Shown here: one piece after another, positions 7,070 to 12,270 of the stretch | How the letters are laid out: every line of letters starts with the position of its first letter | Numbering within the stretch: the first letter of the stretch is position 1 | Origin: an uncultured Spirochaetales bacterium | GTDB taxonomy: Bacteria; UBP6; UBA1177 | NCBI GenBank assembly: GCA_902780365.1 | Contig: CACZFE010000031.1 | Location: 1-12,270 of the forward strand | Reading direction: 5' to 3' | Length of the DNA stretch: 12,270 nt | Program-made: the position numbers and the translations under genes | Notes under the pieces: model-generated | What the model saw: the letters and a program-made list of their open reading frames with translations, nothing else | Database searches by the model: none | What the model was told of the DNA's origin: nothing

Positions 7070-7837
7070 ATGAGAAAAGTTTCTTTGATTTTAGTGCTTT
7101 TTATCGCTTTTTTGTTTGCCGGATGCGGTGACGAAGATCCGAAGCCGACAGCTAACGGTGACGAAAATGAAGTATCTGACGACAATACTGTCTTTGAAGA
7201 CGTTGATGCTCAGAACGATGAAGAAAATGTCGAAGCGCCCGATGAAACAGTCGTTGATGAAGAAGTCGTGAGCGATGAAGAACCTGTCGAAGAACCCGAC
7301 GAGAACAATGATCCGGTAAATTCCGGATTTGAGGTGATCGGCACATTCGATCTCAGCTATTCAGGTCAGATCAATGAAAGTGTAAGTCTGCAGAGCCGCG
7401 GTGGCAACGGAACAGTCAATTTTACCTATAACGAAATGCCGAATACATTCAACGAAATAACCATTCCGATGGTCGGTACGCTTTTTCCGCTCGCAATGGT
7501 AAACAGCGGAAATGTCATCATTGTATGGCTTGACGGTTTCGGTGCAAGCGATCTCTCAGGTGATGCGCAAAAACAGGTTTTCGGGATCAGCGTTCCGCAG
7601 AATACAGTGATCGGTTCCGGAAATATGGCCGGCGCAAACATGTATGCTTTCTTCGGCGATATGACTGTCAATGTCATGGGCGGCAAGTTTGAAATCAACT
7701 GTGTCCGCACTGTGACCAATGTCGGAAACTACGAAGTAACGGCAAATGACGGCAGCAATCTTACCATGACCGCAAGCGGCGATCTGCTTGATCCTTCGGC
7801 TGGTGCTGCATATCTTCCTTATCCGGCTTGCGAATAG
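7070..7837 (+). CDS. Putative lipoprotein with acidic linker, function unknown
   Basis: The 255-residue product starts with a lipoprotein signal peptide: MRK, a hydrophobic core (5-16) and the lipobox FAGC, with C19 the predicted lipidated residue. The next residue is Gly, so there is no Asp +2 inner-membrane retention signal, and outer-membrane anchoring is likely by the E. coli rule. Residues 20-82 form a low-complexity acidic linker (28 Asp/Glu in 63 residues, one Lys), which probably holds the folded part away from the membrane. Residues 86-255 look like a beta-rich domain, with alternating hydrophobic residues and many Gly, Asn and Thr. Two Cys in this domain (EINCVR and the terminal PACE) could form a disulfide. 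I recognise no family. The start is secure, with AAGGAGGT five bases before the ATG. It lies 56 bases after mreC on the same strand and may share its transcript, though an envelope-shape role is only a guess. Confidence 0.88.
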   Translation: MRKVSLILVLFIAFLFAGCGDEDPKPTANGDENEVSDDNTVFEDVDAQNDEENVEAPDETVVDEEVVSDEEPVEEPDENNDPVNSGFEVIGTFDLSYSGQINESVSLQSRGGNGTVNFTYNEMPNTFNEITIPMVGTLFPLAMVNSGNVIIVWLDGFGASDLSGDAQKQVFGISVPQNTVIGSGNMAGANMYAFFGDMTVNVMGGKFEINCVRTVTNVGNYEVTANDGSNLTMTASGDLLDPSAGAAYLPYPACE

Positions 7838-7849
7838 CGGAATTCAGAT

Positions 7850-8800
7850 TTAATCTTTAAAAATATCCGGAAGTTTTTCGATTTTATTAGTTTCCATGAA
7901 TTTGCGGCAGGTTTCTTTGTCGTGCTGAATTGTTTCGACCAGTTTTTCTTTTGAGGAAAATCTGATTTCGTCTCTGATTTTTTTGAGGAAATAAACCGAT
8001 ATTTTCTGGTCGTAAAGCTCTCCGATATTCTCTGAATCTACCCATGTCTCGATGATTTTCTGCTTCGATTCGGCGTCTATCGTCGGGTTAGTACCGATGT
8101 TCGTGAGAGAAGTGAACTGCTTGCCGTCAAATACGGTCTGCGTGATGTAGACACCGTCCGGCGGCATTATTTTGTCGGGAGTTTCAAGGTTGAGTGTGGG
8201 GAAATTCAGTGTTCTACCGATCTGTTTCCCGCGTTTTACCGTTCCGCTGATGAGGAACGGATATACAAGCAGCGATGCGGCGTTTTTCATGTGTCCGGTG
8301 AGTATAAGCTCGCGTATCGCGGTCGAACTGACACGCGTTCCGTTTTTGAGAAACGGCTGGACCACATTGATTTTCACGCCGGCGGAACGTCCCCACCAGA
8401 AAGCGAGTTCAGAGTTTCCTTTCTGATTTTTGCCGAAGAAGAAGTTAAATCCTATCGTTATCTGATTCAGATTGAGGTTTTGTTTCAAAGTATCGAGAAA
8501 TTTAAGAGGATCCATCGAAAAATATTCCGCAAAAGGAAGCTCTATCACGAAATCGACTCCCAAAGTCCTGAAAAACGCGTATTTCTCAAACGGGAGAGTA
8601 AGCGATTTCGGTGCGAATTCCGGGTATAAAAACTTCCTCGGGTGTATGTCGAAAGTGAGTATCGCCGATTTGCATGAATTTTCGGCACGGCACTGCCTGA
8701 TTATTTCGGCGTGTCCGAGATGGACTCCGTCAAAGTTGCCTATCGCAAGGGAAATGTCGGCCTCTTTCGGAACTGATTCGAGGGACTTGAAGACTTTCAT
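7850..8800 (-). CDS. ribF: Bifunctional riboflavin kinase/FAD synthetase RibF
   Basis: RibF phosphorylates riboflavin to FMN and then adenylates FMN to FAD in the cytoplasm. The 316-residue product has both modules at normal family length. The N-terminal FMN adenylyltransferase module has the nucleotidyltransferase signature GNFDGVHLGH (21-30), TFDIHP (49-54), IGFNFFFG (116-123) and SSTAIR (158-163). The C-terminal riboflavin kinase module has GTVKRGKQIGR (186-196), the PTxN motif as PTLN (201-204), GVYIT (216-220), NIGTNPT (234-240) and the catalytic-type Glu in IETW (E251). The usual ETH is ETW here and PTAN is PTLN, both modest changes. It is the last gene of a leftward operon. Its ATG overlaps the rlmL stop by one base (TGATG), so translation is probably coupled. 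It ends 12 bases from the end of the convergent lipoprotein gene, with no terminator hairpin visible in the gap. Confidence 0.96.
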   Translation of the reverse strand: MKVFKSLESVPKEADISLAIGNFDGVHLGHAEIIRQCRAENSCKSAILTFDIHPRKFLYPEFAPKSLTLPFEKYAFFRTLGVDFVIELPFAEYFSMDPLKFLDTLKQNLNLNQITIGFNFFFGKNQKGNSELAFWWGRSAGVKINVVQPFLKNGTRVSSTAIRELILTGHMKNAASLLVYPFLISGTVKRGKQIGRTLNFPTLNLETPDKIMPPDGVYITQTVFDGKQFTSLTNIGTNPTIDAESKQKIIETWVDSENIGELYDQKISVYFLKKIRDEIRFSSKEKLVETIQHDKETCRKFMETNKIEKLPDIFKD

Positions 8801-9996
8801 CAGATATTTTCTCCGTCGGATTCTGTTTGTTCGGTTTCAGAAGCCTGTTTCGACAGTTTGTTGCTTCCTTCCACCATTTTGAACTCGTACATCCTGCAGT
8901 CGAGATTTCCGTTTCTGAAAGGAACTCTTTTGTTTGTCGCAAGTCCGATAAAACGGGGAAGTTTGAGGTCGTTCGTGAGGAAACACGCTTTCCAACCGGC
9001 GAAGTTGCGCTTCAGCAAGTCTCCGATCTTCGGGTAAAGTTTGCGCATTTCGTCAAGTTCACCCATGCGCTCGCCATAAGGCAGGTTGGCTATCATGACA
9101 CCCGATCCGGCCGGAGCCGTAAGGTCTAAAATATTCGCCTTTTTGAGTTTTACCATGTCGGCAAGTCCTGCGTTTTCGAGGTTGTTTCTCGCTGCTTCTA
9201 TTGCAAGAGCCGAGACATCGCTTCCGAAAATGGGAAGGTCCGCGTCGTCAAGCTCGTTTTCGAGAGCGGTCTGCAAAGTCGCGTTCCACAGCGATGAATC
9301 GAAGTTGAGCAGTTTCTCGAAAGCGAATTTCCGTGAACTTCCCGGAGCGATATTGAGCGAGATCCTTGCCGCTTCGATGAGAAAAGTTCCGCTTCCGCAC
9401 ATCGGATCAAGTAGCGGTATCCCGGGTTCCCAGCCTGAAAGAAAGAGAAGTCCGCACGCAAGATTTTCCCTTATCGGCGCGATATTCGTCTTTTCCCTGA
9501 AGCCGCGTTTGAAAAGGACTTCGCCGCTCGTATCGATGAAAATAGTAAGCTGGCTTTCGTCGAGAAATCCTCGTATTCTCATGTCTGGCGTGTGCGGCTC
9601 GACATTCGGGCGGATGCCATCGGTCTGGCGGAACTTGTCGCAGATCCCGTCTTTTATTCTCAGCGCCGCGTAATTGAGGCTTTTGAGCGGACAGTTTGTC
9701 GCTACGACATCGACTCTGAAACTCTGTTTTACTGAAAACCATTCGTTCCACATTACCGAAAAAGCGAGGTCGTAAATATCCTGTTCGGTCCTGTATGGTT
9801 TTGACGCGAGCGCCAGATAGACTCTTCCGGCAGTGTGTGAGTAGAGGTTTGCTTTGTAGCACATTTCGAGACTGCCTGAAAAGTGGACTCCGCCGTCAGT
9901 CATTCTGACATTCGATGCGCCCATTCTTGAAAGTTCAAGAGAGAGCGGCATTTCAAGTCCGCGCGGTGTGGAAGCGAAAAATTTGTAGTCTCCCAT
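8800..9996 (-). CDS. rlmL: 23S rRNA (guanine-2445-N2)-methyltransferase RlmL-like, THUMP domain
   Basis: The 398-residue product matches the N-terminal (RlmL) half of E. coli RlmKL. It starts with FASTPRGLE (7-15), followed by a THUMP RNA-binding region (about 45-155). Further on come the family strings RPNVEPHTPD and RGFREKTNIAPIRE, the SAM-binding motif LLDPMCGSGTFLIEAA (M199 to T204 at its centre), and the motif-IV string NLPYGER (N304-Y307). Proteins of this family methylate N2 of G2445 in 23S rRNA during large-subunit assembly. The RlmK half, which makes m7G2069 in E. coli, is absent. Motif IV usually reads NPPY, and the first Pro is Leu here. A hydrophilic tail of about 25 residues (from roughly 374) rich in Ser, Glu and Gln looks disordered. 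The ATG at 9996 has AGGT upstream inside a palindrome. It is the middle gene of the leftward operon, 16 bases after the GT-C gene, and overlaps ribF by one base. Confidence 0.93.
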   Translation of the reverse strand: MGDYKFFASTPRGLEMPLSLELSRMGASNVRMTDGGVHFSGSLEMCYKANLYSHTAGRVYLALASKPYRTEQDIYDLAFSVMWNEWFSVKQSFRVDVVATNCPLKSLNYAALRIKDGICDKFRQTDGIRPNVEPHTPDMRIRGFLDESQLTIFIDTSGEVLFKRGFREKTNIAPIRENLACGLLFLSGWEPGIPLLDPMCGSGTFLIEAARISLNIAPGSSRKFAFEKLLNFDSSLWNATLQTALENELDDADLPIFGSDVSALAIEAARNNLENAGLADMVKLKKANILDLTAPAGSGVMIANLPYGERMGELDEMRKLYPKIGDLLKRNFAGWKACFLTNDLKLPRFIGLATNKRVPFRNGNLDCRMYEFKMVEGSNKLSKQASETEQTESDGENI

Positions 9997-10008
9997 AGGT
10001 AATTACCT
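9997..10008. repeat. 12-bp perfect palindrome over the rlmL ribosome-binding site
   Basis: AGGTAATTACCT reads the same on both strands and lies directly against the rlmL start codon in the 16-base gap after the upstream gene. On the minus strand its first AGGT is the only Shine-Dalgarno-like sequence for rlmL. It has no loop, so it is better suited to a dimeric protein site or chance than to an RNA hairpin. Confidence 0.5.
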
Positions 10009-10012
10009 GTTT

Positions 10013-11533
10013 TTATTGTTGTTTTTCTTTTTCTGTTCCTTTGCTTAAAGTTTCCGGATCTACTTCATATACAAGAAAGAACGGCAGCTTTTTCTTAAAA
10101 GTCATTCCTTTGGGCGGATTTTTCCTTAATTTCAACTGTTCCTCTTTCGGGATGTAGAGCCTGGAAACACTTCCCGGAAACCTTCTCAGCATAAGGAAAA
10201 CACCCGGTTTTTTTATCTGTTTCAGCGAACGTATGTGCTGGTAATTATTGTTTTTATAGCCTGAATAGTAGGCGATCCTGCGTCCGATGTTCTTGTCGGC
10301 GAGATAGAATGTAGCATCGGGATAATCTTTAAGAAGCGCCTCTATCGAACTTTTCTGCTCGGTCCTGCGGTCTTTGAACCTGCGGCTGTCATGGACCGAA
10401 AAGGCTATGTTGCTTATGAAAAGTGTGAGAACAACGACTACTGCCGTTATGTTAAGTGCAAGATGTCTGCTTTTCAGCATTCTGCTAAGATAAATTCCGT
10501 ATATCGCGCAGACCGGAAGAAGAAAAATTATCCCGTAACGGATGTTCCTGATGAGTGTCGTGTAGGGGGAAAAACTTGTCGGAGCGAATGTCATGAAAAG
10601 GAAATAGGACAAATACCAGATGAAAAAAATCACCTCTTTACCAGCTTTTTTCATGCAGATCCCGGCAATGCAGGCAATAACGGATGCGGTAATGAAGTAT
10701 CCGTTGAGGCCGAACATCTTCCAGTTCGCGAAGTTCCCTTCGACAAACATGGTCCTGATGTAGAAAAAGAGGTCTTTCGGGTCGACATCGAACATCCTGT
10801 CCTGATAGTCGATCCCTTTTTTGCTTATCGTTATGTAGTGGAAAAAATCACCGTGAACGCTGAGATAGACCAGTCCCTGAACTGCCGGAAGAACAAGCGA
10901 GCAGAGCGCGGCGCACGCGATCCAAAGGATAGTTTTTTTGTTGAATCCTTTTTTATACCAGACATAAAACGAGGCGAGCGGGGCAATGAAAAGTCCGGTA
11001 GTTCTTGCGAAGAAAATCCCTCCTATCGCTAATCCGCCGAGAACGAACCAGCCGATTTTCTCGCTTTTCAGACCTCTTTGAAACGAATAAACAGTGAGAA
11101 GTGTGAAAAATTCAAGCGACGGCGCTACCTGCAGGAAGTTGCCGTAAATCAGGACGATCGGAAACGAAAGGTAGAGCAGAGTCGCGATCGAAGCCGTAAG
11201 TTTGTCGGTTTCCTCAAGCACGATCTTGTATGCCAGCCACACGCTTGCGATGCCGTAAATAAAGGTCGGCGCGATGGAAGTGATGTCGTTCACGCCGAAA
11301 ATTTTGTAGAGCAGCGCGACCGGAACATAGACGACCCAGCGGATGTCGAAAATAAATCCCGCCGAGAAATCGCCGTTCGCGAACCTGTTCGCGAGAAGAG
11401 TGTATGAGAGGTCGTCTCCTTCCGATATTCCCATGAAAGTTGTAAGTCTCAGAACGAACGACACAAGCATCAAAATGTAGACAGGGTTGAATTTTGAATC
11501 GTTGAATTTTGCTGTTAATTTGTTGAAATCCAT
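10013..11533 (-). CDS. Polytopic GT-C superfamily glycosyltransferase (ArnT/PMT-like)
   Basis: This integral membrane protein of about 506 residues has some ten hydrophobic segments in its first 390 residues and then a soluble C-terminal region of about 115 residues ending in a Lys/Glu-rich tail. Just after the first membrane segment is an acidic motif, SEGDDLSYTLLANRFANGDF, like the Asp/Glu in the first periplasmic loop of GT-C enzymes such as ArnT and protein mannosyltransferases. An FARTTGLF-like stretch in a later segment is also typical. Such enzymes transfer a sugar from a polyprenyl-phosphate donor to lipid, glycan or protein on the periplasmic side. The substrate cannot be told here. 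I chose the ATG at 11533, which has GGTG six bases upstream. An in-frame GTG at 11542 would add three residues but lacks a ribosome site. It is the first gene of the leftward operon with rlmL and ribF, and no functional link among the three is apparent. Confidence 0.82.
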   Translation of the reverse strand: MDFNKLTAKFNDSKFNPVYILMLVSFVLRLTTFMGISEGDDLSYTLLANRFANGDFSAGFIFDIRWVVYVPVALLYKIFGVNDITSIAPTFIYGIASVWLAYKIVLEETDKLTASIATLLYLSFPIVLIYGNFLQVAPSLEFFTLLTVYSFQRGLKSEKIGWFVLGGLAIGGIFFARTTGLFIAPLASFYVWYKKGFNKKTILWIACAALCSLVLPAVQGLVYLSVHGDFFHYITISKKGIDYQDRMFDVDPKDLFFYIRTMFVEGNFANWKMFGLNGYFITASVIACIAGICMKKAGKEVIFFIWYLSYFLFMTFAPTSFSPYTTLIRNIRYGIIFLLPVCAIYGIYLSRMLKSRHLALNITAVVVVLTLFISNIAFSVHDSRRFKDRRTEQKSSIEALLKDYPDATFYLADKNIGRRIAYYSGYKNNNYQHIRSLKQIKKPGVFLMLRRFPGSVSRLYIPKEEQLKLRKNPPKGMTFKKKLPFFLVYEVDPETLSKGTEKEKQQ

Positions 11534-11567
11534 GTTTTTCACCAGGTTTTAAAAGCTCAAACGCCGC

Positions 11568-11596
11568 ACTATATAAAGAAAAATCTCAAAAAACAA
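11568..11596 (-). promoter_or_regulatory. Candidate promoter for the leftward GT-C/rlmL/ribF operon
   Basis: On the minus strand TTGTTT (11596-11591) and TATAGT (11573-11568, 5 of 6 matches to the -10 consensus) are separated by 17 bases. They lie about 35 bases upstream of the GT-C start. The -35 box is weak (3 of 6), and the loop and left arm of the 8-bp inverted repeat at 11580-11604 overlap the -35 box and spacer. Confidence 0.4.
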
Positions 11597-11604
11597 GAGA
11601 TTTT
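11580..11604. repeat. 8-bp inverted repeat in the divergent intergenic region
   Basis: AAAATCTC (11580-11587) and GAGATTTT (11597-11604) are perfect inverted copies around a 9-base AT-rich spacer, and a partial copy, GAGATT, follows at 11607-11612. The repeat covers the -35 box and part of the spacer of the leftward promoter candidate and lies about 20 bases from the -35 box of the rightward one. A position between two divergent promoters suits an operator. It lacks the GC-rich stem and U-tract of a terminator. Confidence 0.5.
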
Positions 11605-11624
11605 GGGAGATTACAAATGCTCTC

Positions 11625-11653
11625 TTGACAAAAAAGTCCGATTTTCGTTAAAT
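11625..11653 (+). promoter_or_regulatory. Candidate promoter for thiI
   Basis: A perfect consensus -35 box, TTGACA (11625-11630), is followed after 17 bases by TTAAAT (11648-11653, 4 of 6). Transcription would start near 11660, about 30 bases before the thiI ATG at 11690, with AAGGA (11679-11683) as the ribosome site. The -10 box is weak but the -35 box and spacing are ideal. Confidence 0.5.
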
Positions 11654-11689
11654 TCCGCGTTTTTTTGTTAATTAATTGAAGGAAAAAAG

Positions 11690-12270
11690 ATGTTTACGCA
11701 CATTTTGGTCCGTTACGACGAGATCGCTCTCAAAAAACGCAACCGCGCATGGTTCGAAGACCTGCTTTTAAGCAACATCAGATCGAGTGTGGCCGGAGTC
11801 GCTTCGGCAAGGAAGTTCCACGGCAGGATGGAAGTCGAGCTCAAAAGCGAAGATTCGCTTGACGATGTCGTTAACCGTCTTTCGCTTATCCCGGGAATTT
11901 CAAGTTTTTCGCCAGCTTTCAGGCTTCCGCTCGACGCTGAATGGAACGATATCGTCGAAAAGGCGGTGGAACTCGCGAAAATAGCCGAAAAAGACGGCAC
12001 AAAAGTTCTCAAAGTCATCTGCACCCGCTCCAACAAAGCCTATCCGGGCAATTCGATCGACATTCAGAAGAAACTTGCCGGCGCGGTCCTTTCGATAATG
12101 GACAAAGTTTTTACAGTTTCGATGAAAGACTACAACTTCGCGCTCGAAATGGAAATCGACAGCTCAGGGATCTATCTTTTCAGCAAGAGGATCGCCGGAA
12201 CACGCGGGCTTCCTGTCGGCTGTGCGGGCGAATATCTCTCGCTTCTTTCGGGCGGGATCGACAGTCCGGT
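11690..12270 (+). CDS. thiI: tRNA 4-thiouridine synthase ThiI (3' end outside window)
   Basis: The ATG at 11690, preceded by AAGGA six bases upstream, opens a frame that stays open to the window edge (193 full codons). The fragment has the ThiI N-terminal layout: RYDEIALKKRNR (8-19) in the ferredoxin-like domain, a THUMP RNA-binding domain (about 60-165) with a TRSNKAYPGNS string, then RGLPVG and the PP-loop SGGIDSP (187-193), where the window ends. ThiI adenylates U8 of tRNA and transfers sulfur from a persulfide to make s4U8, a near-UV sensor; in some bacteria it also supplies sulfur for thiamine thiazole synthesis. Whether a rhodanese domain with the sulfur-carrying Cys follows cannot be seen. 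The gene is divergent from the GT-C/rlmL/ribF operon and appears to have its own promoter. Confidence 0.95.
   Translation, partial: MFTHILVRYDEIALKKRNRAWFEDLLLSNIRSSVAGVASARKFHGRMEVELKSEDSLDDVVNRLSLIPGISSFSPAFRLPLDAEWNDIVEKAVELAKIAEKDGTKVLKVICTRSNKAYPGNSIDIQKKLAGAVLSIMDKVFTVSMKDYNFALEMEIDSSGIYLFSKRIAGTRGLPVGCAGEYLSLLSGGIDSP

Noticed and set aside
7838..7849. Bidirectional terminator between the convergent lipoprotein and ribF genes
   Set aside because: The gap is only 12 bases and holds no hairpin. Any terminator would have to lie inside coding sequence, and I see none.
9086..9673. Plus-strand open frame of 195 codons inside rlmL
   Set aside because: It is antisense to the SAM-binding and motif-IV region of rlmL, with a Ser-rich product and no ribosome site.
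11540..11542. GTG start for the GT-C glycosyltransferase
   Set aside because: It would add only three residues and has no ribosome site, whereas the ATG at 11533 has GGTG at proper spacing. It remains possible.
11580..11604. Inverted repeat as a rho-independent terminator
   Set aside because: It lies between two divergent gene starts, so there is no transcript end to serve. The stem is AT-rich and it lacks a fitting U-tract.

Overview
The window is a gene-dense stretch of a bacterial chromosome. It carries housekeeping and cell-envelope genes on both strands, and no intergenic gap is longer than about 160 bases. The organism looks diderm (Gram-negative): there is an MreB/MreC elongation pair, a lipoprotein with a clear lipobox followed by a long acidic linker, and several envelope-type glycosyltransferases. 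The lineage cannot be fixed by reading alone. Acidic linkers after a lipobox cysteine and a stand-alone RlmL would suit a deltaproteobacterial/Myxococcota-like or other deep-branching diderm, but this is a guess.

Region 1 (1-5043, plus strand) starts with the tail of an unidentified gene, probably a glycosyltransferase. This overlaps a complete GT-B glycosyltransferase by 8 bases, and dnaE (replicative DNA polymerase III alpha) follows 17 bases later. Placing dnaE behind polysaccharide glycosyltransferases is an odd arrangement, and a promoter-like sequence inside the end of the glycosyltransferase gene may give dnaE its own transcript.

Region 2 (5044-7837, plus strand) holds a promoter-like sequence, then mreB and mreC. 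These are followed by an orphan acidic lipoprotein gene preceded by a short purine-rich repeat that ends in a perfect Shine-Dalgarno sequence. No mreD, PBP2 or rodA gene is present next to them. MreB has Gln where the catalytic Glu normally sits.

Region 3 (7850-11533, minus strand) is a probable three-gene operon read leftwards: a polytopic GT-C glycosyltransferase, then rlmL (23S rRNA m2G2445 methyltransferase), then ribF (riboflavin kinase/FAD synthetase). The last two overlap by one base (TGATG). The operon converges on the lipoprotein gene with a 12-base gap.

Region 4 (11534-12270) is a divergent intergenic region with promoter-like sequences facing both ways and an 8-bp inverted repeat. 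It is followed by the first 193 codons of thiI (tRNA 4-thiouridine synthase), which is cut by the window edge just inside its SGGIDSP PP-loop.

I see no CRISPR array, insertion sequence, prophage, tRNA or rRNA, and nothing that amounts to an undescribed system. The most useful observations are the MreB catalytic-site substitution, the DnaE with an intact PHP domain and an insertion of roughly 50 residues, the orphan lipoprotein with its repeat-rich leader, and the unusual gene neighbourhoods of dnaE and mreBC.
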